Source: an uncultured Flavobacteriaceae bacterium | GTDB lineage: Bacteria > Bacteroidota > Bacteroidia > Flavobacteriales > Flavobacteriaceae | Length of the DNA stretch: 64,000 bases | NCBI GenBank assembly: GCA_947498845.1 | Contig: CANMLX010000014.1 | Coordinates: forward strand, 28,225 to 92,224 | Direction of reading: 5' to 3' | Shown: positions 1-9,129 of the stretch, piece after piece | Position numbering within the stretch: position 1 is the first letter of the stretch | Layout of the letters: each line of letters opens with the position of its first letter | The notes under the pieces: model-generated | Database searches by the model: none | The model's input: the letters and a program-made list of their open reading frames with translations, nothing else | What the model was told of the DNA's origin: nothing | Position numbers and translations under genes: made by a program

Positions 1-2
1 GA

Positions 3-581
3 GATATAAGAAAACTTGAAGAAGCTGGCATTCCTGTAACCACTATGGAAGGTAAAGGCTACTCTCTTATGGAGGGATATCAAGTAGCTCCTGTACAATT
101 TACCGAAAAGCAAGCTAATGCATTAATAACTGCGCAACACCTTGTTAACCAAACTAAAGACGCTTCTTTTGTAACCAATTTTAATGATGCTTTAACTAAA
201 ATAAAATCTGTTTTTAGAACTTCTATTCAAAAAAAAAGTGAACTTCTAGAACGTAAAATTCATGTTTTCGATAACAACTATGAGAATATATCTAGCAATG
301 CGCTTTCGGAAATACAATTAGCCATTACTAATTTTAATTATGTTGAAATAAGTTATCGAAAAGCAAATGATGATACCACTTCTTTTAGAAAAATAGAGCC
401 TTATGCTTTTTATTCAACTAATAATAAATGGATTTTAATAGCTTGGTGCTATCTAAGAGGTGAATACCGTGCATTTAGAATTGATAGAATTCTGCATTTT
501 AAAATTTTACCTGAAACATTTAAAGACAGAAAATTTGATCTCCAAACCTATTTTAATACTTGCCCTTATGATAATAAATAA
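3..581 (+). CDS. WYL-domain transcriptional regulator, C-terminal part (5' truncated by window edge)
   Basis: The reading frame is open from base 3, so the start lies outside the window; the ATG at 45 is internal. The visible part begins with the end of a helix-turn-helix region (IRKLEEAGIPV), followed by a linker rich in charged helices. A WYL domain comes next, with the typical core around IAWCYLRGEYRAFRIDRI. Proteins of this YafY/DeoR-like type bind DNA through the N-terminal HTH and sense a ligand or nucleic acid through WYL. The target cannot be read from the sequence, because the upstream partner genes are missing. The gene ends with TAA at 579-581. Confidence 0.8.
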   Translation, partial: DIRKLEEAGIPVTTMEGKGYSLMEGYQVAPVQFTEKQANALITAQHLVNQTKDASFVTNFNDALTKIKSVFRTSIQKKSELLERKIHVFDNNYENISSNALSEIQLAITNFNYVEISYRKANDDTTSFRKIEPYAFYSTNNKWILIAWCYLRGEYRAFRIDRILHFKILPETFKDRKFDLQTYFNTCPYDNK

Positions 582-873
582 ATTAGTATCGTTAATCACA
601 TTAAAATCAGAACACTACTGGTATAAAAAGTAAGAAAATTACAAGTTATTAACAAATTATAATTATTAAGGATAATATTACAAAAGGTTTTAAAAAAATT
701 ATATATTTGAATAGGTGATTATAGGATAGATCTCTATCAAAGATTTGAGTAAGCGTAAAAATAGTACCCCACAACTATTTAATTCGAAATTCTTTAACAA
801 TACCACCTTTAGTTTACCTACTTTAGACTAATTACATAATAACATTATTTAGATTAAAGTAATAATATTAGGA

Positions 874-1260
874 ATGGGCACTAATCGCAAAAAAATAGCA
901 TTAATAGTAACAGTATTCTTATTTTATCTTATCTCTAGCACTACAAGCGCTCAATCTATAGAAGTTGCAACCGATAAAACAGGATATAAGCTTGATGAAA
1001 CCATTAAATTAAAATATATCTCGAGTATAAAAATAGATTCTATCAAACAAGGTAACTTAGATAATTTTGAAATTATAAAAAAGCCTGTATCAATTGATCA
1101 ATACTATGAGAATGGTAAAATTGTAAGCAAATATGTAAGATCCTTTTTTCTTAAAGCAAAAAAGCCGGGGCCTTTTTTGATAGACAGTCCAGAATTCTAT
1201 TTTAAAGGAAATGTTTTGAGATCCAAGCCTATTAAAATTACAATTACTGGAGTTTTATAA
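874..1260 (+). CDS. Short secreted BatD-like protein
   Basis: A 128-residue protein with an N-terminal signal peptide (hydrophobic stretch near residues 8-24, ending SSTTSAQS). One beta-sandwich repeat follows. It resembles a single repeat of BatD/oxygen-tolerance proteins, with the pattern of a repeated strand then KKPGPFLIDSPEFYFKGN and SKPIKITI. Full BatD proteins are several times longer, carry more repeats and a membrane anchor, and sit in bat operons; none of that is present here. It is therefore an orphan single-domain relative, probably periplasmic. Function is unknown; the family link is by eye. Confidence 0.6.
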   Translation: MGTNRKKIALIVTVFLFYLISSTTSAQSIEVATDKTGYKLDETIKLKYISSIKIDSIKQGNLDNFEIIKKPVSIDQYYENGKIVSKYVRSFFLKAKKPGPFLIDSPEFYFKGNVLRSKPIKITITGVL

Positions 1261-1351
1261 TAATTATTATGAATTATATACAACCACAGAGAAATTAAGT
1301 AAAATCTACGCTCTAATAAGTTGTGCTTAAACTACTATAATTTTGAATATT

Positions 1352-1514
1352 ATACCAATTCTTAAATGAATATACTGTAAAGTAAAATGATGGATTTTGG
1401 AATTATACGATACAGAAAAAATAAGCATAGCTGTAGTTAGGGTTCTTTTTTATGTTGAAGATAGAATTTCAAAAGACACCTTTTAACTCAGTAAATTCAT
1501 TTGGGAATTGGTAT
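1352..1514. repeat. MITE-like 163-bp element, copy A1
   Basis: The element begins ATACCAATTCTTAAATGAAT and ends with the near inverse ATTCATTTGGGAATTGGTAT, giving long imperfect terminal inverted repeats. The reverse complement of 28588-28749 matches it along its whole length with only scattered differences. It has no coding capacity. It fills the gap between the BatD-like gene and the 3' end of accD. Confidence 0.75.
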
Positions 1515-1543
1515 TATTTATTATTTCTCTACACACCTTTTTT

Positions 1544-2401
1544 TTAAGACCTTAAGGGTTGATTAGTAATTAAATCTATATACTGATTTACTTTATGTTT
1601 TAAATCTTTACGTACAGTAATAAAATCTAAAAAACCATGTTCTAGTAAAAATTCTGAGGTTTGGAAACCTTCTGGCAATTCTTTACCCGTAGTATCTTTT
1701 ACTACTCGAGGTCCTGCAAAACCAATTAATGCTCCTGGTTCACTAATATTTATATCTCCTAACATAGCAAAAGAAGCCGTAGTTCCTCCAGTAGTAGGAT
1801 CTGTACATAAAGATATATAAGGCAATTTAGCTTCAGCTAATTGCGCTAACTTAACCGATGTTTTAGCTAATTGCATTAAGGATAGAGCAGCCTCCATCAT
1901 ACGTGCACCTCCCGATTTAGAAATCACCATTAAAGGTAACTTTTTCTTTAATGCATAATCTGCGGCTCTAGCTATTTTTTCTCCTACAACACTCCCCATC
2001 GATCCTCCTATAAAACTAAAATCCATACAGGCAACAACCAAATCTTTACCTTTGGATTTACCAATAGCTGTTCTTACAGCATCTTTTAGTTTAGTTTTTT
2101 CTTGGGCAGCTTTTAATCTATCGGGGTATTTTTTAGTATCCTCAAACTTTAAAGGATCTTTAGACTCTAAATTCGCATCTAACTCCTTAAACTTATTATC
2201 ATCAAAAAGTATTTCAAAATACTCTTTACTACCTATACGAACATGATACCCATCTTCTGGACTTACGTAAAAGTTTTGTTCTAACTCTTTAGTATCAATA
2301 ATTTTACCAGTAGGAGATTTATACCAAAGGCCTTTAGGAGTATCTTTCTTTTCTTCGGTTTTTGTTTGTATACCTTTATCTTTTCTTTTAAACCAAGACA
2401 T
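1544..2401 (-). CDS. accD: Acetyl-CoA carboxylase carboxyltransferase subunit beta
   Basis: 285 residues, the usual AccD length. Together with AccA it transfers carboxyl from carboxybiotin-BCCP to acetyl-CoA, giving malonyl-CoA for fatty-acid synthesis in the cytoplasm. The crotonase-fold carboxyltransferase domain is clear ([18 protein letters not shown], then [16 protein letters not shown] and GFAGPRVV). The N-terminal region aligns with the zinc ribbon ([11 protein letters not shown], then [13 protein letters not shown]), but all four expected cysteines are replaced, so this copy lacks the metal site. The ATG at 2401 is preceded by a leader of about 85 nt with a -7 box at 2489-2496. Confidence 0.95.
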   Translation of the reverse strand: MSWFKRKDKGIQTKTEEKKDTPKGLWYKSPTGKIIDTKELEQNFYVSPEDGYHVRIGSKEYFEILFDDNKFKELDANLESKDPLKFEDTKKYPDRLKAAQEKTKLKDAVRTAIGKSKGKDLVVACMDFSFIGGSMGSVVGEKIARAADYALKKKLPLMVISKSGGARMMEAALSLMQLAKTSVKLAQLAEAKLPYISLCTDPTTGGTTASFAMLGDINISEPGALIGFAGPRVVKDTTGKELPEGFQTSEFLLEHGFLDFITVRKDLKHKVNQYIDLITNQPLRS

Positions 2402-2419
2402 AGTAATTTACGATTTTAG

Positions 2420-2448
2420 ATTAACACCTTTAAAATATTAGTGTTAAT
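2420..2448 (-). promoter_or_regulatory. Inverted repeat in the accD leader
   Basis: ATTAACAC and GTGTTAAT form a perfect 8-bp inverted repeat around a 13-base loop, 19 bases upstream of the accD start and downstream of its predicted promoter. It could be a leader hairpin or an operator. Only the symmetry is seen; a role is inference. Confidence 0.35.
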
Positions 2449-2488
2449 TGTATTAATGCTTATCTTATTTAGAGTTGATTAAGCTAAG

Positions 2489-2496
2489 CAAAATTA
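2489..2496 (-). promoter_or_regulatory. Candidate -7 box of accD promoter
   Basis: On the minus strand this reads TAATTTTG, matching the Bacteroidota consensus TAnnTTTG, with a T-rich run further upstream in the -33 area. It lies about 88 bases before the accD ATG. Confidence 0.4.
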
Positions 2497-2583
2497 AAGC
2501 TTTTTTTAATTTTAAAGGAATACCACCCCCTTTTATTGAGAAGTATTTTTAATAAAAAATAGTTTTAAACATGAGTAAATAAA

Positions 2584-2608
2584 AAAGGCTCTGATTATCA
2601 GAGCCTTT
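2584..2608 (-). terminator. Intrinsic terminator after fbaA
   Basis: A perfect 11-bp stem (AAAGGCTCTGA / TCAGAGCCTTT) with a TTA loop is followed by a T run on the minus strand. It starts 18 bases past the aldolase stop codon and separates that gene from accD. Confidence 0.8.
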
Positions 2609-2626
2609 ATCTTTAACATTAATATT

Positions 2627-3694
2627 CTATAATGTATTTACGTTATTTAAATCTTCAAAAGCTTTCTTTAAACGTGTAACAAACGTTTTTTCACCCTCAC
2701 GTAACCAAACTCTAGGGTCATAATATTTTTTATTAGGAACATCTCCGCCATCTGGGTTTCCTATTTGAGCTTTTAAATAATCTGCTTTATTACCCATATA
2801 ATCTCTAACACCCGTCATAAATGCATATTGCAAATCTGTATCAATATTCATCTTAATAGCTCCATAGCTAATGCTTTCTCTAATTTCTTCTACAGTAGAA
2901 CCAGAACCTCCGTGGAATACAAAATCTATATGATTGTGACCTACATTATACTTTTTAGAAATATATTCTTGAGAATTTTTTAAGATTTTAGGCGTTAATT
3001 TTACATTTCCAGGTTTGTAAACACCATGAACATTACCAAATGCTGCTGCTATAGTAAATTTAGGACTCACTTTACTCAATTCTTCGTAGGCATAAGCAAC
3101 TTCTTCTGGTTGCGTGTATAATTTAGAGTCATCCACATCTGTATTATCAACACCATCTTCTTCCCCTCCAGTAATACCAAGTTCAATTTCTAAAGTCATC
3201 CCCATTTTGCTCATACGCTCAAGGTATTGCTTACAAATTTCAATGTTTTCCTCGATAGGCTCCTCAGAAAGGTCTATCATATGTGAACTAAATAAAGATT
3301 TTCCTGTTTCGGCAAAATGCTTTTCACTGGCATCTAATAAACCATCTATCCAAGGTAATAGTTTTTTTGCACAATGATCTGTATGTAAAATTACTGGAAC
3401 ACCATAGACTTCTGCCATAGTATGCACATGCTTAGCTCCTGCTATTGCACCTGCTATTGCGCCTTTTTGCCCATCGTTTCCTAATCCTTTTCCTGCATTA
3501 AATTGTGCACCTCCATTTGAAAATTGAATAATAACTGGTGAGTTTAATTCGGCCGCAGTCTCTAATACTCCATTTATAGCATTAGATCCTATTACGTTTA
3601 CAGCTGGTAAAGCAAATGCTTTTTCCTTTGCTAATTTAAAAATAGCTTGTACCTCATCTCCTGTAGCAACTCCTGGTTTTATATTGTGTCCCAT
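2627..3694 (-). CDS. fbaA: Class II fructose-bisphosphate aldolase
   Basis: 355 residues, typical of zinc-dependent class II aldolases of the FbaA type. It interconverts fructose 1,6-bisphosphate with glyceraldehyde 3-phosphate and dihydroxyacetone phosphate in glycolysis and gluconeogenesis. Visible marks are the zinc and catalytic region HTDHCAKK (about residues 106-113), the EIELGITGGEEDGVDN segment, the histidine in AAFGNVHGVYKPGN, and FVFHGGSGST near residue 260. It has its own -7 box at 3729-3736 and its own terminator, so it looks monocistronic. The ATG at 3694 gives the expected N-terminus. Confidence 0.95.
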   Translation of the reverse strand: MGHNIKPGVATGDEVQAIFKLAKEKAFALPAVNVIGSNAINGVLETAAELNSPVIIQFSNGGAQFNAGKGLGNDGQKGAIAGAIAGAKHVHTMAEVYGVPVILHTDHCAKKLLPWIDGLLDASEKHFAETGKSLFSSHMIDLSEEPIEENIEICKQYLERMSKMGMTLEIELGITGGEEDGVDNTDVDDSKLYTQPEEVAYAYEELSKVSPKFTIAAAFGNVHGVYKPGNVKLTPKILKNSQEYISKKYNVGHNHIDFVFHGGSGSTVEEIRESISYGAIKMNIDTDLQYAFMTGVRDYMGNKADYLKAQIGNPDGGDVPNKKYYDPRVWLREGEKTFVTRLKKAFEDLNNVNTL

Positions 3695-3728
3695 TTTATA
3701 ATATTAATTGGTTATAAATTTAACAGAC

Positions 3729-3736
3729 CAAAAGTA
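3729..3736 (-). promoter_or_regulatory. Candidate -7 box of fbaA promoter
   Basis: Reads TACTTTTG on the minus strand (consensus TAnnTTTG), 34 bases upstream of the aldolase ATG. The spacing suits a short leader. Confidence 0.45.
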
Positions 3737-3849
3737 ATGATTTTTAAAGATTTAATCCTGAATATTATGCTTGAAAATAAGTTAGTAAAGCTAAAACGTT
3801 GTAGTTTAATAAACTAAAACTTCCATTAAAAGGCTGGGAACTATAACGC

Positions 3850-6363
3850 TTAGAATGGATAATTAATCCCTATGTTATAAACCGCGTTTCCAAAATTATA
3901 ATCTTTAAACCACCTGTTTGATTCTGGACGGGAAGGATCGTAAGTTTTAAAACCAATATCAAAACGAAATATTAAAAAGCTAAAATCATAACGTAAGCCA
4001 AAACCTGAACCTAAAGCTATATCTTTTAAAGAACTAAAGTTAGAAAAGTTAGCATTACTATCTTCAACATCATCAAGTACATTCCAAATATTACCTGCAT
4101 CAACAAATACAGCACCATTTAAATCCCCAAAAATATTAAACCGTTGTTCTGCACTTAACGCTATTTTTAAGTTCGCTTCATTAAACTCGTTAGTAGTGTT
4201 AGAACGCCCTGGTCCTAAATTATAAGCAGTCCATGCTCTATTATCATTAGCACCTCCTGCAAAGAAACTTTTTGCAAAAGGTATATTCGTTGAATTTCCA
4301 TAGGGTATCGCAATACCAAAAAAGCTTCTTATAGCAAATACATTTTTCTTTCCCAAATCCCAATGCTTAGTATAGTCTAACTCGGTTTTAATATATTGTG
4401 AAAAGGCAACATTAAATAATTCATATTTGTCATCATTATTTTTATTAAAACCTAAAATTCTGGAAGCATTTGCCAACAAGGTTCCTGCCGATTCTACTTT
4501 AAATCTAAAAATTGAAAAATCTTCATCAAAAAGGCTTTGACGGTTATTTTTTGTATAATTAAAACTTGTTGAAAGTATAAGGTTATCTTCTATTAACCGT
4601 TCTTTTCTTTCCCCTATAGCAGATACATCTCTGTAATTTCGACTCCCTCTATTTATGCTTGTATTATTATTTACAACATCGCTTATAAAACCATCTGCAT
4701 CTTCAATTTTTAAATCTTCTCCATTATTATAGTTTATCGATTTAGAAATATTATTAAGTCTGTTAAAAGAATTGTTATAAATACCAAAATAATTACTGGT
4801 ATTTAAATTTCTCACATACTGTATGTTAAATAAGCCCAACCTATTTGTAATACTGCTCTTTGGATGCCAGTTATAATTAAATAATCCACTTAGTGTTTGT
4901 TTATCCAAACCAATATTAGTCTGCCCAGAAGCAGACAACGTGATTCTTGTTGTTGGTGACATATACTTAGGGATAATTTTCTCGGTATTAAAAGGAAAAA
5001 ACAATCTAGGAATCGTTAATTTTAAATCAACTCCTAGCTCGTTAATATCAAAAAACTCTTCTTTGCCTTTATCGTCTGAAGCGCCTATTGCTGCTCTGGC
5101 AGATATTTCGAAAGTTTCTGCGCCTCTAAAAATATTTCTAATCTGTAAACTAGGGTTTAAAGCCAAACCTATAGATTGTATATTACTACGCGAAGCTTCG
5201 GTACTAAAATTTAAGCTAAACTTTTTAAGAGGTGTTAAATAGATATTGGCTGTAAGTGTTGAGTCAGAGGCTTCTATATATTCAATATTAGGATATTTAA
5301 ATGTGCGCAACTCACTTATATACCTATAGGTGTAAGTTCTATCTAAATCTCTAAAAACCGAATTTGGATTTATAAAAATAACATCTGTTAAGGCTTTAGG
5401 TCTAAAACGCATATCACCATAGCTATAAAGGGTGTAGTTATTATATGAAATAGAATCTTTAAACGGGTTACCCTCATTAGCAAATGTATGATCTGTAAAT
5501 ATATTTACATTTTTTACTTTAAAAATTTTAAAAGGCGCTCGTTTTACCGAATCTTGGGTTCTAATAGCTCTATTTAATATATTTAGATCTACATTAACTT
5601 TTTTATTGGTACCAATAGTATCCATCTCAACGGTTATGTAATCTTGCTTAAAATGATACAGCCCAGAGTTGCGAAGGGAATTTGTAATTCTCTCGCGTTC
5701 TAATTCAAAATTAATTGTATTGTATTGATCTCCGCTTCTAATTAATGTATTTTTATTTATGTCTCCATATAACCCCTTAATAGATGGAGAGGCTATATTA
5801 TTCTTAATAGAATCTAGAATAAAAGCTGGACCTTTTTCAATATTATAAACAACCGATGCTTGCTTATCTTCGGTTTTACTTATTTTATGAGATGTTTTAG
5901 CATTAAACCAACCATTATTTATAAAATAATCTTTAAGGCGTTTGGTAGATTTTTTTGCCTTTTCTTCTTCAATAATCACAGGGGCTTCACCTGTGTTTTT
6001 TAACCACTTGTTAAAGCTTAATTTGTTTCTCTGTAGTTTATTAAATTGTTTTTCTGAAAGAAAACGCCTAAAATTTTGCTTACTGGAATCCCTAATTTTC
6101 GAAGCTACGATAGAGTCTAAGTTGGGGCGTGCTAAATTATAAATATGTAATCGCAGTGGTGTACCTAAAATTTTTCGATTAGGGCTTTGATAAAGCAAAC
6201 TATTTAAAGCTTCGGTATAATCCCTTTTTCCATCAACAATAATAGTATTATTAGTTAACAAATACTCATCCTCTGCTACTCTTTTTACACTGTTACAAGA
6301 CGTTAAGTAATAACAAAACGTTGTTAGCAATACTATTTTAAAAAATTTATGTTTCAAATACAC
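3850..6363 (-). CDS. BamA/TamA-family outer membrane lipoprotein (TamL-like)
   Basis: 837 residues. An N-terminal lipoprotein signal with lipobox LTSC (Cys about residue 23) is followed by POTRA-like segments to about residue 280. A C-terminal Omp85/surface-antigen barrel follows, ending in aromatic strands (YNIGINYPF). The arrangement of a lipidated BamA homologue matches TamL, the Bacteroidota partner of the inner-membrane protein TamB in outer-membrane biogenesis; tamB is not in view. The start is GTG at 6363, since no ATG lies ahead of the signal peptide. The gene is divergent from the methyltransferase gene at 6504, a pairing I recall from other flavobacteria. Confidence 0.85.
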   Translation of the reverse strand: MYLKHKFFKIVLLTTFCYYLTSCNSVKRVAEDEYLLTNNTIIVDGKRDYTEALNSLLYQSPNRKILGTPLRLHIYNLARPNLDSIVASKIRDSSKQNFRRFLSEKQFNKLQRNKLSFNKWLKNTGEAPVIIEEEKAKKSTKRLKDYFINNGWFNAKTSHKISKTEDKQASVVYNIEKGPAFILDSIKNNIASPSIKGLYGDINKNTLIRSGDQYNTINFELERERITNSLRNSGLYHFKQDYITVEMDTIGTNKKVNVDLNILNRAIRTQDSVKRAPFKIFKVKNVNIFTDHTFANEGNPFKDSISYNNYTLYSYGDMRFRPKALTDVIFINPNSVFRDLDRTYTYRYISELRTFKYPNIEYIEASDSTLTANIYLTPLKKFSLNFSTEASRSNIQSIGLALNPSLQIRNIFRGAETFEISARAAIGASDDKGKEEFFDINELGVDLKLTIPRLFFPFNTEKIIPKYMSPTTRITLSASGQTNIGLDKQTLSGLFNYNWHPKSSITNRLGLFNIQYVRNLNTSNYFGIYNNSFNRLNNISKSINYNNGEDLKIEDADGFISDVVNNNTSINRGSRNYRDVSAIGERKERLIEDNLILSTSFNYTKNNRQSLFDEDFSIFRFKVESAGTLLANASRILGFNKNNDDKYELFNVAFSQYIKTELDYTKHWDLGKKNVFAIRSFFGIAIPYGNSTNIPFAKSFFAGGANDNRAWTAYNLGPGRSNTTNEFNEANLKIALSAEQRFNIFGDLNGAVFVDAGNIWNVLDDVEDSNANFSNFSSLKDIALGSGFGLRYDFSFLIFRFDIGFKTYDPSRPESNRWFKDYNFGNAVYNIGINYPF

Positions 6364-6503
6364 TTAAAATTACTCTAGTTTTATATTGAAAATGTGTTTA
6401 GACGAAGCGTTAACTAATCTAGAATAACACCCCAAAAATACACTATTTATAAATTAAATTTACAAGAGTAACTATTTTATCATTTTCTTTGTAGTTCTAT
6501 TCT

Positions 6504-7229
6504 ATGGGTATGCTTTCAAAAAATCAAATTAAATTCATAACGCGATTAAATCAAAAAAAATATAGATTACAAGACGGTTTTTTTGTAGCTGAAGGTTTTA
6601 AAACTATAAAAGAGCTTCTACAATCTCGCATGCAATTGCATAAATTATACACAACTGAAAGCTTCAATAATAATACCAAAAACGAAGTTTTAATTTCTGA
6701 AACCGATTTAAAGCGTATTAGTTTTTTAAAAACGCCCAATAAAGCATTAGCTGTTTTTAAAATTCCTGAGTCTGCCCCCATAGCCCATAATAACTTAATA
6801 GTTGCGCTGGATGATGTTAGGGATCCAGGTAACCTTGGTACTATTATAAGGCTTTGTGACTGGTTTGGGGTAAAAGATTTAGTATGTAGTAAAGCAACCG
6901 TAGACTGTTTTAACCCTAAAGTATTACAAGCTACTATGGGTTCTATTACTCGAGTTAATATTAGTTATATAGATTTAGAATTATTTTTAGATAATACCAA
7001 GTTACCTATTTATGGCGCTTATATGGATGGTGAAAATGTGTATAAAAGCGAATTACCTAAAAAAGGAATTTTAGTTATGGGTAACGAAGCCAATGGTATT
7101 TCTAAAACCATCGATAAAAAAATAACGCAAAAAATAGCTATCCCAAGGTTTGGTGATATACAGGCTACCGAAAGCTTAAATGTAGCTACAGCTACAGCCA
7201 TTTTGTTGAGTGAATTTAGGAGAAATTAA
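6504..7229 (+). CDS. TrmH/SpoU-family RNA 2'-O-methyltransferase
   Basis: 241 residues. The N-terminal SpoU substrate-binding domain (KNQIKFITRLNQKKYR...VAEGFKTIKELL) is followed by the trefoil-knot SPOUT methyltransferase domain. The three SpoU motifs are present: DPGNLGTIIRLCDWFG (about 111-126), ILVMGNEANGIS (about 190-201), and IPRFGDIQATESLNVATATAILL near the end. It would use SAM to methylate ribose in rRNA or tRNA; which nucleotide cannot be told. A second in-frame ATG at residue 3 is an equally possible start. Its stop overlaps the convergent relic at 7226 by a few bases. Confidence 0.9.
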   Translation: MGMLSKNQIKFITRLNQKKYRLQDGFFVAEGFKTIKELLQSRMQLHKLYTTESFNNNTKNEVLISETDLKRISFLKTPNKALAVFKIPESAPIAHNNLIVALDDVRDPGNLGTIIRLCDWFGVKDLVCSKATVDCFNPKVLQATMGSITRVNISYIDLELFLDNTKLPIYGAYMDGENVYKSELPKKGILVMGNEANGISKTIDKKITQKIAIPRFGDIQATESLNVATATAILLSEFRRN

Positions 7230-7539
7230 ACTTTATAGGCTTTTATTATAGCGTCATCCCAAACTTGAGCTTCAATATACCTATCGTATTTCATTTTTTC
7301 TTGAGATTTCCATATTTCTTCTGAAGGATAACCATATGTGCTTATTAACTCATCTAAATCATCTATCATAAATACCTTTCCGCTACATTCTTTTTTATAC
7401 AAAGACAGTTTCGGTTCATCGTAAAACTGAAATGACACCATACTATCTGGATATGTAAAGCTAATGTATTTCCTGTAATGTTTAGAAAAGGACCTTGTTC
7501 TTTTTCATAGTAATGGTAAAGAAATTTAGGAATATCCAT
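7226..7539 (-). pseudogene. Internally deleted remnant of a conserved small-protein gene
   Basis: Two pieces of one protein family lie in different frames. From ATG 7539 the reading is MDIPKFLYHYYEKEQGPF, which looks like a genuine N-terminus. From about 7463 in another frame it continues ISFTYPDSMVSFQFYDEP and, at the end, KYDRYIEAQVWDDAIIKAYKV. From memory, intact relatives carry roughly 70 further residues between these blocks (a GECPWL-type region), so a central deletion joined the ends out of frame. The second frame has an ATG at 7441 and could still make a 71-residue fragment. It overlaps the 3' end of the methyltransferase gene. Function of the family is unknown to me. Confidence 0.5.
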
Positions 7540-7561
7540 TAAAATATTAAGCAGACTATAA

Positions 7562-8293
7562 TTACTGAAACGTAAAATTAATAAACACGCCTCTAGACTT
7601 CATGTTAGCCACATTGCCTGTCCATGGGCTATTAGGATCGTTATCTCTAACAAGCTCATCACTTATCCCAAACAATCCCCTAATAGATGGTGTAAATTTA
7701 AAGTTATAAAAGTAAAAATCGATACCAAAACCTAATTCATAGAAAAAAGGGCTTGTTGTTGTTCTAAATTGTCCTTTACTATTATCGTCTGGATTATCCT
7801 CGTTACTGGATAAGTTTATGGCCGTAGATAAACCTCCTATAATAAAGGGTTTAAAATTATTGACACGTTTAGTAGATACTTTTAGTAATAAAGGCAAGTG
7901 TATGTATGTAGATTTTACTTCTCGAGACAAATCCGATTCTCTAAAAGTACGTCCTTCAAAAAATTCAGCACCATAAAATACTTCTCTCGTGTTAATAAGC
8001 AAACCTGGTTCAAAACGTAAATCTAAAAAGCTATTAACACGCATATTACCTATAAGTCCAACACTAAAACCTGGATTGCGTTTTACATAGATATCACGAT
8101 AATCATCTGTTTTGTAATCAAAATTAAAATCGTAATTATTAATGCCTAAAAAGTACCCCCAGCGTAAAAATTTGTAATCTGTAGTTCCTCGACCTTGATT
8201 AGCATCGTATATAATTTTTTCTTTTTTAAACAACTGTGCTTGAGCTGTTTGAAAACACACTAATACTAATAATATTGCTAAAAATTGTTTCAT
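7562..8293 (-). CDS. porT: PorT family protein, type IX secretion/gliding component
   Basis: An outer-membrane beta-barrel protein of about 243 residues with signal peptide MKQFLAILLVLVCFQTAQAQ. Alternating amphipathic strands end in a terminal aromatic strand (GVFINFTFQ). Length, the RGTTDYKFLRWGYFLGIN opening and linkage behind ubiE match PorT, an outer-membrane-associated component needed for T9SS secretion in Flavobacterium and Porphyromonas. I take ATG 8293, two bases after the ubiE stop; a GTG at 8299 would overlap that stop and add only two residues. It is probably co-transcribed with ubiE. Its presence agrees with the T9SS sorting domains elsewhere in the window. Confidence 0.85.
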   Translation of the reverse strand: MKQFLAILLVLVCFQTAQAQLFKKEKIIYDANQGRGTTDYKFLRWGYFLGINNYDFNFDYKTDDYRDIYVKRNPGFSVGLIGNMRVNSFLDLRFEPGLLINTREVFYGAEFFEGRTFRESDLSREVKSTYIHLPLLLKVSTKRVNNFKPFIIGGLSTAINLSSNEDNPDDNSKGQFRTTTSPFFYELGFGIDFYFYNFKFTPSIRGLFGISDELVRDNDPNSPWTGNVANMKSRGVFINFTFQ

Positions 8294-8295
8294 GT

Positions 8296-9024
8296 TCACT
8301 TCTTAGACGATTTGTAAATTGTAGCCACACCCATCGTTTGCGGAAAATCCTCAACATTAATAAACCCAATTTCACGCAAAATATTGTTTAAAGCTTCTCC
8401 ATAAGGAAAAACAGATGCAGATTCACATAAATACTTATAAGCACTTTTGTCTTTAGAAAACAGCTTTCCTATTAATGGTAAAATATTTTTAGTGTAAAAT
8501 TTATAGCCTTGTTTATAAGGTGTTTTAGTTGGGATTGAGGTCTCTAAAATAATAAAAACACCGTTTGGTTTTAAAACTCTTAAAATTTCTGCGAGTCCTT
8601 TTTTAAGATGTTCAAAGTTGCGAACTCCAAAAGCAACAGTAATAGCATCGAAAGTATTATCTTTAAAAGGCATGCTTTCAGAATCTGCTAAAACCATTTC
8701 AATTTTATCAGATAATCCTTTTTTTTCAATTTTTTGTTTTCCAACTTCTAGCATACCACTACTAATGTCCAGACCAATAATTTTTTCGGCATTGGTACTT
8801 GCCATACTTATTGCCAGATCACCAGTTCCTGTAGCGATATCTAATATTGTTTTAGCTTGGTGAGACTTAACTATATTTACAACTTTTTTGCGCCATTTAA
8901 CATCTATTCCAAATGAAATCACACGATTTAACCCATCGTAATTCTCAGATATAGTATCAAACATTTTTGCAACCTGTTCCTTTTTACTCAGGTTACTATC
9001 TTTGTAAGGTTTAATTTTAGACAA
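8296..9024 (-). CDS. ubiE: Demethylmenaquinone methyltransferase
   Basis: 242 residues of class I SAM methyltransferase; it converts demethylmenaquinone to menaquinone, the last step of menaquinone synthesis. The SAM-binding motif ILDIATGTGDLAI (about residues 60-72), the UbiE signature around MFDTISENYDGLNRVISFGID near the start, and AVTFGVRN-like AITVAFGVRNFEHL are visible. The start codon appears to be TTG at 9024: the resulting MSKIKPYKDSNLSKKEQ fits family N-termini and no ATG lies upstream in frame. A -7-like TAGGTTTG sits at 9039-9046, implying a very short leader. It is the first gene of the ubiE-porT unit. Confidence 0.93.
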   Translation of the reverse strand: MSKIKPYKDSNLSKKEQVAKMFDTISENYDGLNRVISFGIDVKWRKKVVNIVKSHQAKTILDIATGTGDLAISMASTNAEKIIGLDISSGMLEVGKQKIEKKGLSDKIEMVLADSESMPFKDNTFDAITVAFGVRNFEHLKKGLAEILRVLKPNGVFIILETSIPTKTPYKQGYKFYTKNILPLIGKLFSKDKSAYKYLCESASVFPYGEALNNILREIGFINVEDFPQTMGVATIYKSSKK

Positions 9025-9129
9025 AGTGCTTTTTTTGACAAACCTACATAATTTATTTATACTTAAAAAGAGATAGGCTTACTAGAACTTTATCATAAAT
9101 GCACTATTTAATAGGGCAATATGTATTTT

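Noticed and set aside
2052..2246. Plus-strand ORF within accD
   Set aside because: It is a shadow of the accD reading frame on the opposite strand.
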